DNA of 64,000 nt from Chloroflexota bacterium (GTDB lineage: Bacteria > Chloroflexota > Chloroflexia > Thermomicrobiales > UBA6265), in NCBI GenBank assembly GCA_023389575.1, contig JAEWEG010000066.1:1-64000 (forward strand), given 5' to 3'. Of the stretch, positions 9,038 through 17,348 are shown one piece after another. Both the position numbers and the translations under genes were made by a program. A model generated the notes under the pieces. It searched no databases. It was not told where the DNA came from and was given only the letters and a program-made list of their open reading frames with translations. The first letter of the stretch is position 1. Each line of letters begins with the position of its first letter.

Positions 9038-9970
9038 CTATTCAGGTCGCGCGAAGCCAAGGGTCGCGTCGCCTGGCGGCAAGCCAAGTCCTCCCGCGAG
9101 TTCACTGACGAACCGCGCCGCGTCCACCCGCGTCGCCACGAGCGGACCGTCACCCTCGCTGGCCGTGGTTCGCCCACGCTCCGTGCCCGACGGCTCGACC
9201 GAAACGACCCGCCTTTCTCCCGAGATCAGGTCAGGGTCCAGCGCCACGGCGACAGCGAGCGGGTCGTGAAGGTAGAAGCCGGACATGTCGCGCTCGGTGA
9301 AGGTGCGTTCCATCACGCCGCGCACCAGGGCGGGTGCTCCGTCGACACCAGCGGGAATGGCGTTCCACTGCTCGCGCGGAAAGACCGTTCTGTGCGTTAC
9401 GTCGAGTCCCACCGCGATCACGTTCTTCCAGGGAGCGTTGAACACCTGGTTGGCGGCGTCGGGATCGACGTAGATGTTGAACTCCGCGTGTGGCGTGACA
9501 TTCCCGGCTTCCTGGAAGGCGCCACCCATCACGACCAGCCGGTCGACGAGCTCCACCAGCTCGGGCCGAACGTTGAGCGCGATCGCGAGATTCGTCAGCG
9601 GCCCCAGCGTCACCAGCACGAGTGCACCTGGATGCGTCGTGGCTGACTGGATGATGAACGCGGGACCGGCCAAACTGGCTTCGGCCACGGTGCTTCGCGG
9701 GAGTTCGAGCCCTCCAAGGCCGTTTCCGCCATGCACATGGGTCGCGTCCTGATAGGCTGCCGTCAACGGTCGGCTGGCGCCGCGATGCACGGGGATATCC
9801 TCCCGGCCCAGGAAGGAGAGGACGTCGAGCGTATTCCGTGTCGCGTGCCCGATCGGGACATTGCCAGCCACGGTGGTTACGCCCAGGAGATCGGCATCCC
9901 TGGCGATGGCGTAGCTAAGAGCCACGGCATCATCCACTCCAGTATCGACATCGATGATCATCGGTTGCAT
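9038..9970 (-). CDS. Inosine/uridine-preferring nucleoside hydrolase
   Basis: 310 residues, the normal length of the family, which hydrolyses the N-glycosidic bond of ribonucleosides to ribose and free base. The calcium-binding N-terminal signature DVDTGVDDAVAL (D7, D9, D13, D14) is intact, and the family's central N-I-Y-x-D-P-x-A segment reads NIYVDPDAA. Base specificity is not readable. It is the last gene of the minus-strand run from lspA, starting 7 bases after the TPP enzyme stop, so it is probably co-transcribed. Confidence 0.9.
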   Translation of the reverse strand: MQPMIIDVDTGVDDAVALSYAIARDADLLGVTTVAGNVPIGHATRNTLDVLSFLGREDIPVHRGASRPLTAAYQDATHVHGGNGLGGLELPRSTVAEASLAGPAFIIQSATTHPGALVLVTLGPLTNLAIALNVRPELVELVDRLVVMGGAFQEAGNVTPHAEFNIYVDPDAANQVFNAPWKNVIAVGLDVTHRTVFPREQWNAIPAGVDGAPALVRGVMERTFTERDMSGFYLHDPLAVAVALDPDLISGERRVVSVEPSGTERGRTTASEGDGPLVATRVDAARFVSELAGGLGLPPGDATLGFARPE

Positions 9971-9977
9971 GGCGGCC

Positions 9978-11717
9978 CTACACCTTCTGCATTGACTGGT
10001 TGGCGACCGTGCGTTCCCAGGTAGCGACCGGTGGGGTTTCCGTCATCTGCGGCTCCGTCACCACGTTGACGAACGCGGGGACTCCCGCCGAGAGCGCTTC
10101 CTGGAGCGTGGACTGGAGGTCGGCAGGGTCCTCGACGTGATACCCGCGAATCCCAAAGCCCCTGGCGATGGACGCGTAGTCGATCCGCGTGAAATCAACC
10201 GAGTAGTACCGCTTGTCGTGGTACAGGTGCTGGAGCTCCTTGATCCATCCATACGTTCCGTTATCGCACTGGATCAAAACGACGGGCAGGTTCAGCCGGC
10301 TGATGGTTTCGAGTTCACCCACGGACATCCCATAGCTACCGTCGCCGAGCATGCCAACCACGCGCCCGCCTGGAGCGGCATGGTAAGCCCCGACCACACC
10401 AGGGATCGCGTATCCGAGCGCGCCGTGGGCGCGTGGGATCACGGTGGTGCGACCAGCCCGGTTCAGCACGTACTGGGCGGCGAGATACGGCGTGGGCGTG
10501 CCCGGATCGGCGACGATTATTGCGTCGTCATCCAGCAGTTCGCGCACGGTCGAGATCAGCCGCTGTGGTTTGATTGGCTGTTGGTCGCTTCCCGCGATCG
10601 CCTGTACGCCGTCGAAGTACGCCTCCCGCTCGCGGGCCAGCTGTTCCAGTCGCGGAGCGTTGCGCGAGGCGACGCGCTCAGGATGGTCCACGGCCGCGAG
10701 GAGGTCGGCTAGCGTGGCGGCGGCATCGCCTTGAAGGAACGCTGAAGGATGATAGTTGTTGCCGATTTCCTTGCTCGAAACGTCGAGATGGATCGTCGTG
10801 GGCGGCGTGGCTTTCGGCGGGAGTGTCCAGCCAACCGTGGTCGTCGAATCGGTACGGGTACCAATGAACAGGATGACATCGGCGTCGGCGACCCAGGCAT
10901 TGGCGTACGACCGGGCACCGTTGTTTCCAACCACGCCAATCGAGCACCGGTTGGTTTCGGCGATAGCGCCCTTGCCATTGATGCTGGTGGCGACGGGAAT
11001 GCCGGTCGCTTCCGCGAACGCCGTCAATTCGTCCCACGCGCCTGACGTAAGCACCCCACCGCCCGCGACGATCACGGGCCGGTCCGCCTGGGCCAGGATA
11101 TCCGCCGCTCGCTGGATCTCCCCGGCATCTGCTCGGGGGCGCGTGGAGGGCACGGTCGCGTCCGCGGCGCCATACGCCGCCCGGTTGGCAACCCCACCTT
11201 CGTCTTCAAGCACGTCGGATGGCAGCGAAAGGTGGACGGCACCCGGCCGGTCGCTGGTGGCGAGCCGCGCCGCGCGGTAGATGGCATCCTCCATGCTGGA
11301 CGATCGGTTGACGCGCTCGCTCCACTTGGTGATCGAGCGGAACAGCCCAACCTGGTCCAACTCGGTCAGGACGCCACGATGTTCTTCCTTCACTGGTGTG
11401 TCGGAGGTCAGGCAGAGCACGGGAATGGCGGTTCCCTGCGCCTCGGCGACGCCGGGCACTATGTAAAGCGCCCCGCCACCGCTGGGTCCCTCGCACACCC
11501 CAAGACGGCGAGAGACCCGGGCATAGACATCAGCCATGAACGATGCGGACCGTTCATCGCGCGTCATGACATGGGTGATCGTGGGCTCATCGAACAAGGC
11601 GTCGTAGAGCGCCATCCCGGTATCTCCCGGCAGGCCAAACACATGGTCGACTCCGACACCCCGCAGGGCCCGGACGAGGGATTGCGCGCCATTCATCGAA
11701 CTACCAGCTCCTGTCAT
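9978..11717 (-). CDS. Thiamine-pyrophosphate-dependent enzyme, acetolactate-synthase family
   Basis: 579 residues with the three-domain layout of the family: PYR (about 8-170), central (about 200-330), PP (about 380-550). The activating glutamate is present in MTRDERSASF, which argues against glyoxylate carboligase, where it is replaced by Val. The cofactor motif begins GDGSYGMSVGE and reaches its Asn in IQCDNGTYG. The usual TSGPGA loop reads GPSGGG, so it is not a standard IlvB. Reaction unknown: 2-oxoacid decarboxylation or carboligation are both possible. ATG 11717 overlaps the glycerate kinase stop by ATGA; ATG 11696 is an alternative. A glycerate kinase next door hints at C2/C3 acid metabolism (inference). 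Confidence 0.8.
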   Translation of the reverse strand: MTGAGSSMNGAQSLVRALRGVGVDHVFGLPGDTGMALYDALFDEPTITHVMTRDERSASFMADVYARVSRRLGVCEGPSGGGALYIVPGVAEAQGTAIPVLCLTSDTPVKEEHRGVLTELDQVGLFRSITKWSERVNRSSSMEDAIYRAARLATSDRPGAVHLSLPSDVLEDEGGVANRAAYGAADATVPSTRPRADAGEIQRAADILAQADRPVIVAGGGVLTSGAWDELTAFAEATGIPVATSINGKGAIAETNRCSIGVVGNNGARSYANAWVADADVILFIGTRTDSTTTVGWTLPPKATPPTTIHLDVSSKEIGNNYHPSAFLQGDAAATLADLLAAVDHPERVASRNAPRLEQLAREREAYFDGVQAIAGSDQQPIKPQRLISTVRELLDDDAIIVADPGTPTPYLAAQYVLNRAGRTTVIPRAHGALGYAIPGVVGAYHAAPGGRVVGMLGDGSYGMSVGELETISRLNLPVVLIQCDNGTYGWIKELQHLYHDKRYYSVDFTRIDYASIARGFGIRGYHVEDPADLQSTLQEALSAGVPAFVNVVTEPQMTETPPVATWERTVANQSMQKV

Positions 11718-13060
11718 GCCGCTCCGGATGCCATGGTCTTCACGGCCTCTGGGCGAATAGCGATATAGACATCATTCACGTTCGTCCCGGTCGGTCCAGG
11801 AACGACCATTTCCCCAAGTTCCTCGAAAAAACCACCGCTGTCGTTCCGGCCGAGCGCCGCCCCGGCATCGAGTGACATCGCCACGGCCCTTTCGATCGTC
11901 CTGGCATCGACGATGGCGCCCGCGCCTTCCACCGAGCCATCCTGGCCGTCGGACGCGAGGCTGGCAACCACCAGGTTTCCGTTCCGCGCCTCCGCCAACG
12001 AATGCGCGGCGCTCAGGGCGAACTCGGTGTTCCGGCCTCCACGGCCGTTACCTCGCACCGTTACCGTGGCTTCACCGCCGCCAATCAACACGTCCGCGGT
12101 GGGATGTAAATCAGACAGCGAGAGGAACTCCCGGGCCAGGTCACGCGCCTCGCCTTCTCCGTGGCGCAACACGACTTCCGGCTTGAAGCCAGCCTCGCCC
12201 GCCGCTGTCGCGATGGCACCGACGAACCGTTCGTTGTCGCCAACCACGGAGTACAGATCGCCAGCCGCGCTATCCGGATCGAAGGTCTCAGGCGTCCGCC
12301 TCAACAACTCGATGACCGCAGGGGGCACCTGATCGAGTACACCGTAGCATTCGAGCAGTTCCAACGCGCGTTCTGGCGCGGGTTCACGCGGCACGGTTGG
12401 GCCGGAGGCGATGACACGCGGGTCATTCCCGAGAACGTCTGAAAGAATGAGCGATACGCATCGGGCCTCGCCAATGGCTCGCCGCAGGCCGCCGCCCTTC
12501 ACCTGGCTAAGTTCGCTCCGCACCGCGTTGAGATCCTGGATCGGGGCGCCAGCGCGAAGCAACGCGCTCGTGACCCGCTGGATATCGGCAAGCGTGAGGG
12601 GTTCCCGCGGCGCCTCGAGCAGCGCGGAACCACCGCCCGACACCAGAACAATGACCACGTCACTGGCCTGAAGACCCGACACTGTGTCGAGGATGGTCTT
12701 CGTTGCTTCCACGCCCCGCTCATCGGGAACCGGGTGCGCGGCTTCGAACACACGCCAACCCGTCGGCACCTGGTCCGCGTGACCATCCTTGGTGAGGATG
12801 ATGCCAGTGGTCAGTCTGTCGCCGAGCCGTTCGTCCAGTCCGGCGGCCATGGCGGCGGCGGCCTTGCCGATCCCTATGCCGATGACACGCGCCTCTGACG
12901 GAATCTCGATCCGATCCCCGGCCACCTGCAGGGCACCGTCTCCCGACCATTCCACCGAGCGCTGGACGGCGAGTCGTGGATCGACCGCGTCGAGGCCCTG
13001 ACGGTACCAGTCGAGGATCAGCGTCCGTGCCTGTTCAATCGTCGCGCTGTCGACGGTCAT
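11714..13060 (-). CDS. Glycerate 2-kinase (MOFRL/GckA-TtuD type)
   Basis: 448 residues. It phosphorylates D-glycerate to 2-phosphoglycerate with ATP. The N-terminal DUF4147 domain carries GIGKAAAAMA and VSGGGSALLE, and the C-terminal MOFRL domain ends with the typical SDGQDGSVEGAGA and NDVYIAI segments. It overlaps both neighbours (rluD upstream, TPP enzyme downstream) by ATGA, showing translational coupling. A tartronate-semialdehyde reductase that would link it to glyoxylate is not in the window. Confidence 0.9.
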   Translation of the reverse strand: MTVDSATIEQARTLILDWYRQGLDAVDPRLAVQRSVEWSGDGALQVAGDRIEIPSEARVIGIGIGKAAAAMAAGLDERLGDRLTTGIILTKDGHADQVPTGWRVFEAAHPVPDERGVEATKTILDTVSGLQASDVVIVLVSGGGSALLEAPREPLTLADIQRVTSALLRAGAPIQDLNAVRSELSQVKGGGLRRAIGEARCVSLILSDVLGNDPRVIASGPTVPREPAPERALELLECYGVLDQVPPAVIELLRRTPETFDPDSAAGDLYSVVGDNERFVGAIATAAGEAGFKPEVVLRHGEGEARDLAREFLSLSDLHPTADVLIGGGEATVTVRGNGRGGRNTEFALSAAHSLAEARNGNLVVASLASDGQDGSVEGAGAIVDARTIERAVAMSLDAGAALGRNDSGGFFEELGEMVVPGPTGTNVNDVYIAIRPEAVKTMASGAA

Positions 13061-14040
13061 GCTTCGCCGTTCTCCAGTCGCGCGAGCGTCTCCTGCATAT
13101 CGTCCGGCAGCGGAGCGGTGAACGTGTGAGTCTCGCCGTCCGGCAGCTTCACCGAAAGACTCGACGCATGGAGGAATTGCCGCTTGATGCCAAGATCGCT
13201 GGCGACCTGACGGGCCTTCGCCGATGCGTAGAGACTGTCGCCCAGCACCGGCGCGCCGATCATCGCAAGGTGCACCCGGATCTGATGCGTTCGCCCTGTC
13301 TCGATTTGGACATCGAGCAGCGTCGCGTTGGCGAAGCGCTGTCGGACCGTGAAATGACTGACCGCGTCCTTCCCGGATCGAACGGCGGCCATGCGTAGCC
13401 GATTGGCCGGATCGCGGCCGATGGGCGCATCGATCGTCGCCTCATCTTCCTCGATCACCCCGGTCACCAGCGCGACGTACTGCTTGGCGACGGTGCGGTC
13501 TTGCCACTGCTGAACCAGACTCGTCTGCGAGCGATCGGTCTTTGCGACGATCATCACGCCCGAAGTGTCCTTGTCGAGCCGGTGAACGATGCCTGGGCGC
13601 GAGCTTCCCGCGATCGAGATTTCGGGGTACCTGTAGAGCAGCGCGTTGACCAGCGTCCCGGTTGGATGCCCTGGGGCGGGATGCACCACGAGGCCCGCCG
13701 GTTTGTTCACGACCACCACGTCGGCATCGTCGTAGATCACGTCAAGCGGAAGGTCCTCCGGCTGAATCTCCACCTCGGTCGTTTCTGGAATGGCAATGGT
13801 CACATGTTGGCCGGGCGTGATCTTGAACGCCGCGCGGCGAGAAATCCCATCGACGAGAACCTGCCCTTCGCTGATCAGTGTCTGGAGGTAGGTACGGCTC
13901 AGGTCGGGCAATTCACTCGCGATGTAGCGGTCGAGCCGGATACCAAGGTGCGACCGCTCGGGATGGAGGTCAAAGAGCTCGAAATCCCCCTCGTTCCCCT
14001 TCTCCGCTGTCTGATTGCCGCCAATGTCATGTGCTGTCAT
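13057..14040 (-). CDS. rluD: RluD-family 23S rRNA pseudouridine synthase
   Basis: 327 residues. An N-terminal S4 RNA-binding domain (about 30-85) is followed by the RluA/RluD catalytic domain with the catalytic Asp in HRLDKDTSG. RluD itself makes pseudouridines 1911, 1915 and 1917 in helix 69; the exact site specificity here is inferred from the family. The pairing with lspA upstream is a very common bacterial arrangement. It overlaps lspA and the glycerate kinase gene by 4 bases each. Confidence 0.9.
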   Translation of the reverse strand: MTAHDIGGNQTAEKGNEGDFELFDLHPERSHLGIRLDRYIASELPDLSRTYLQTLISEGQVLVDGISRRAAFKITPGQHVTIAIPETTEVEIQPEDLPLDVIYDDADVVVVNKPAGLVVHPAPGHPTGTLVNALLYRYPEISIAGSSRPGIVHRLDKDTSGVMIVAKTDRSQTSLVQQWQDRTVAKQYVALVTGVIEEDEATIDAPIGRDPANRLRMAAVRSGKDAVSHFTVRQRFANATLLDVQIETGRTHQIRVHLAMIGAPVLGDSLYASAKARQVASDLGIKRQFLHASSLSVKLPDGETHTFTAPLPDDMQETLARLENGEA

Positions 14041-14618
14041 GCGTCTTCATTCTCCTGCTGGCCATCGTATCGAAGGACCGTCCAAGCCAGCAAGACGAGA
14101 CCGATGGTGATCGCCGAATCGGCGACGTTGAAGCGAGGCCACGCGCCAACCGCCATGAAGTCGACCACGTACCCCAATCGTACCCGGTCGATGAGATTGC
14201 CGATCGCCCCGCCGATCACCAGGGCGACGCTCAGGCGCAACAGGCGGTCGGTGGGCAGGTGCGACCAAAACATGGCCACGAACCCAGTGGCGACCAGGAG
14301 GGCAAGGATCGAAAGGAGCCAGGTTTGGCCCCTCAGGATGCCAAACGCGGCCCCCGTGTTCTCCACATACTCGAACGCTACCCAGGTTCCGATCACATCG
14401 GCCCGTCGCTCGGGTGCGTCTGGGCCGATCCACTCGACGATCACCGACTTGGCGATCTGATCGAGGACCACGACCGACAGGATGACCACCAATATGGTGG
14501 CGCCTGCGGCCAGCCAGGAAACGGATTGGTCGGACGATTGTGTATCTGGCCGATGGGTATCTGACAGGGCGGGATCGCTTTCCGGAGCGTACATGTCCAT
14601 GGTTGGCGATGGTAGCAC
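14037..14618 (-). CDS. lspA: Lipoprotein signal peptidase (signal peptidase II)
   Basis: An inner-membrane aspartyl protease that removes signal peptides from prolipoproteins after lipid attachment. It has up to 193 residues and four hydrophobic helices. The two conserved catalytic-region motifs are NTGAAFGIL and GGAIGNLIDR...VVDF, the latter ending FNVADSAI, so both active-site Asp residues are present. The N-terminal 25 residues before helix 1 are polar and poorly conserved. The frame opens at GTG 14618, with ATG 14600 as an equally possible start and no clear ribosome site at either. It is the first gene of the run and divergent from murG. Confidence 0.92.
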   Translation of the reverse strand: MLPSPTMDMYAPESDPALSDTHRPDTQSSDQSVSWLAAGATILVVILSVVVLDQIAKSVIVEWIGPDAPERRADVIGTWVAFEYVENTGAAFGILRGQTWLLSILALLVATGFVAMFWSHLPTDRLLRLSVALVIGGAIGNLIDRVRLGYVVDFMAVGAWPRFNVADSAITIGLVLLAWTVLRYDGQQENEDA

Positions 14619-14716
14619 GCATCGTGAACGACAGGGCGAACGGGGCGGGTGGCGTATGGACTGGACGCTATACTTCAGGCTGAAATACGCAGTCGTCCCG
14701 CCTGGAGTTTCCGACC

Positions 14717-15880
14717 GTGTCCAACGAATCTACGCGACTTCGCCTGTTGATAGCCGGGGGTGGCACCGGCGGTCATGTGCTGCCCGCGGTGGCCGTGCTT
14801 GACGAGTTGCGCAAGCGAAACATCGAGGTCGATGCGCTGTGGGTTGGTGGGCGCAAGGGCGTGGAACGCGGGATCGCCGAGTCTCGCGGTGTCCCGTTCG
14901 TGACGATCCAGACCGGAAAGATCCGGCGCTACCTCGCCATCGAAACAGTTACCGACATTTTCCGGATTCCCATTGGCACGATCCAGGGCTGGAGTCAGGT
15001 ACGAACGTTCAACCCGGACGTGATTTACAGCACCGGCGGCGCGGTCAGCGTCCCCACCGTGATGGGCCATGCCATCGGGTCGAAGGTTCGCCTCGGCAAG
15101 CGCCGCCCAATTCTCACCCACGAGCAGACCGCGCAGATCGGTATCGCCAACCGGACGGCATCGAAGTTCGCCGCCACATTCTGCGTGGGCTTCGAGGAAA
15201 CCGCGATCGCCGCACGACAGCGACACGATCGCGTTGTCGTGACCGGGAACCCGATTCGCGAATCGCTTCTCGGGGGCGATGCCACCCGGGGTCGCGCCTG
15301 GGCCGGTTTCGACGAGATGCTCCCCGTGGTGTACGTCACCGGTGGAGCGTTGGGTGCTTCCCCCCTCAACCAGCGGGTGGAGGCCATACTCGACGCCCTC
15401 CTCCAGCACGCGCAGGTCGTTCATCAGGTTGGGCCCGCCACCGCCAACGCGGACCTGGCGAGGCTGACCGCCAGGAGGGACGCGCTGCCCGAAGCCTTGA
15501 AAGGTCGCTACAAGGTCACCGACTTCGTACGCGACGAACTGCCAGACGTTTACGCGATGACGGACCTTGTCGTTGCTCGCGCCGGCGCGGGCACGGTGAG
15601 CGAACTTGGCTATATGGGCCTGCCTTCGGTGCTCATCCCCCTTCCGGGAACGTGGGGCGACGAGCAGCGGAAGAACGCCCGAATCCTCTCGGGCGTTGAC
15701 GCCTCCGTCGTCATCGAACAGTCGGAGGCCAGCCCTGAGCGCCTCCAGGCGGAAGTGCTGACCGTGCTCGGAGATCCCTCGAGGCGTGAGTCGATGGGGA
15801 AAGCGGCGAAGAGCACCAGCCGTCCCGACGCGGCGGCACGACTGGTCGATGAACTGCTGAAGCTGGCCGGAAAAGCGTAG
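14717..15880 (+). CDS. murG: MurG: undecaprenyl-PP-MurNAc-pentapeptide GlcNAc transferase
   Basis: 387 residues. A membrane-associated GT28 enzyme that converts lipid I to lipid II. The N-terminal glycine-rich loop AGGGTGGHV is at residues 13-21, and the donor-binding signature ARAGAGTVSEL is in the C-terminal half. GTG 14717 follows GGAG at about 10 bases. A TATACT -10 box lies at 14669-14674 with no good -35. Isolated from other mur genes. Its stop is only 3 bases before the convergent radA stop, with no room for a terminator. Confidence 0.93.
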   Translation: MSNESTRLRLLIAGGGTGGHVLPAVAVLDELRKRNIEVDALWVGGRKGVERGIAESRGVPFVTIQTGKIRRYLAIETVTDIFRIPIGTIQGWSQVRTFNPDVIYSTGGAVSVPTVMGHAIGSKVRLGKRRPILTHEQTAQIGIANRTASKFAATFCVGFEETAIAARQRHDRVVVTGNPIRESLLGGDATRGRAWAGFDEMLPVVYVTGGALGASPLNQRVEAILDALLQHAQVVHQVGPATANADLARLTARRDALPEALKGRYKVTDFVRDELPDVYAMTDLVVARAGAGTVSELGYMGLPSVLIPLPGTWGDEQRKNARILSGVDASVVIEQSEASPERLQAEVLTVLGDPSRRESMGKAAKSTSRPDAAARLVDELLKLAGKA

Positions 15881-15883
15881 CGA

Positions 15884-17248
15884 CTAGGCCAGCGCGGCCT
15901 CGATCGCCTCGCCAGCGGTGCGGCATCGGACGATGTTGATGCCGGGGGGCACCTCTCCAACTGGCTTCCTCGGCCCTTCGGGCACGATGACTTTCGTGAA
16001 CCCAAGCCGAGCGGCCTCGCTGACTCGCCGGTCGAGTTGGTTCACGGAACGAAGTTCTCCGGAGAGACCGACCTCCCCAATCACCACCGCGTGCCGATCG
16101 ACCGGTCGATCCTTCAGGCTCGAGGCAATCCCAACCGCGACGGCCAGGTCGATGGCCGGTTCCATCACCCGAAGGCCGCCCACGACGTTGGCGTAGACAT
16201 CCTGCGTTCCCAGTCCCAACCCAACTCGCTTCTGGAGCACGGCGACCAGCAACTGGAGGCGACTGTTGTCGAGTCCGTTCGCGTTTCGTCTCGGCAGCCC
16301 GAACGCCGTCGGCGTGGCGAGAGCCTGTACTTCGACGAGTATGGGACGGGTGCCCTCCATGGTCACCGCGACGGTGGACCCCGGCGCGATCTCTGACCGT
16401 TCCTCCAGGAACACCTCCGACGGGTTCTGGACCTCGCGGAGCCCGACGTCCGCCATTTCAAACACGCCGACCTCATCGGTGGATCCGAAGCGATTCTTGA
16501 CGGCCCGCAGAATGCGGAACTGGTGGAAACGCTCACCCTCCAGGTAGAGCACGGCATCGACCATGTGCTCCAGCACCCGAGGACCGGCGATCGCGCCTTC
16601 CTTGGTGACATGGCCGATCACGAACACGGGAATATTGCGAGGTTTCGCCCACTGCATGAGCCGGCTGGTGCATTCGCGAACCTGCGAGACACTGCCGGCC
16701 GCGGAGGAGATCTCCTCGAGCATCACGGTCTGGATCGAGTCGATCACGACCATCGATGGCGTGGTGTCTTCCATGCTCGCCAGAATCGTGTCCAGGCTCG
16801 TCTCGGATAGCACGAGGATGTTGTCAGTGCGGACCTTGAGCCGATCAGCCCGGAGCTTTATCTGTTGGGCGGATTCCTCGGCCGATACATAGACCACGGG
16901 GTTACGAGAGTCACCCAGCAGGCTCGCCGCCTGGAGGATAAGGGTGGATTTCCCGATACCAGGGTCACCGCCAACCAGCACGAGCGAGCCACGCACCAGC
17001 CCACCACCGAGCACCCGGTTCAACTCACCGATCGGAACCGGAATCCGTTCCTCGCCCGTGAACGATATTTCACCAAGCGGACGCAGGGTGGCGCGGGCGG
17101 CGCGGCCTCGTGTTCCACCGGAAGACGCACGTTCCTCGATGGTCTCGACCATGGTGTGCCATTCGCCACAGGCGGGACACTTCCCCATGTAGGCGGGGCT
17201 CACCGCTCCGCATTGCTGGCAAACCCACGTTGTACGAACCTTGGGCAT
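15884..17248 (-). CDS. radA: DNA repair protein RadA (Sms)
   Basis: 454 residues. A RecA-like ATPase that promotes branch migration in recombinational repair. Domains in order: a zinc ribbon with C10, C13, C24 and C27; a RecA core with Walker A GGDPGIGKST (about 93-102); the RadA-specific KNRFG motif (about 255); and a C-terminal Lon-protease-like domain without its catalytic dyad. ATG 17248 has AGGAG 12 bases upstream. It follows clpC on the same strand, a pairing common in Firmicutes and Chloroflexota, but a strong hairpin separates them. Confidence 0.96.
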   Translation of the reverse strand: MPKVRTTWVCQQCGAVSPAYMGKCPACGEWHTMVETIEERASSGGTRGRAARATLRPLGEISFTGEERIPVPIGELNRVLGGGLVRGSLVLVGGDPGIGKSTLILQAASLLGDSRNPVVYVSAEESAQQIKLRADRLKVRTDNILVLSETSLDTILASMEDTTPSMVVIDSIQTVMLEEISSAAGSVSQVRECTSRLMQWAKPRNIPVFVIGHVTKEGAIAGPRVLEHMVDAVLYLEGERFHQFRILRAVKNRFGSTDEVGVFEMADVGLREVQNPSEVFLEERSEIAPGSTVAVTMEGTRPILVEVQALATPTAFGLPRRNANGLDNSRLQLLVAVLQKRVGLGLGTQDVYANVVGGLRVMEPAIDLAVAVGIASSLKDRPVDRHAVVIGEVGLSGELRSVNQLDRRVSEAARLGFTKVIVPEGPRKPVGEVPPGINIVRCRTAGEAIEAALA

Positions 17249-17286
17249 GATTGGCGGGTGCTCCTTTGACGAAGGCCAGAGATGGG

Positions 17287-17319
17287 AAGAGCGCGGGCGT
17301 GGAAACCGCCCGCGCTCTT
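17287..17319 (-). terminator. Terminator after clpC
   Basis: A perfect 13-bp stem, AAGAGCGCGGGCG (17287-17299) with CGCCCGCGCTCTT (17307-17319), 7-base loop, between the clpC stop and the radA start. There is no U-tract on the minus strand. Confidence 0.7.
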
Positions 17320-17348
17320 GGAGATGAGGACTGGGAGTCCCGCCGATA

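Noticed and set aside
9978..11717. Glyoxylate carboligase (Gcl)
   Set aside because: The activating Glu is present, whereas Gcl has Val there.
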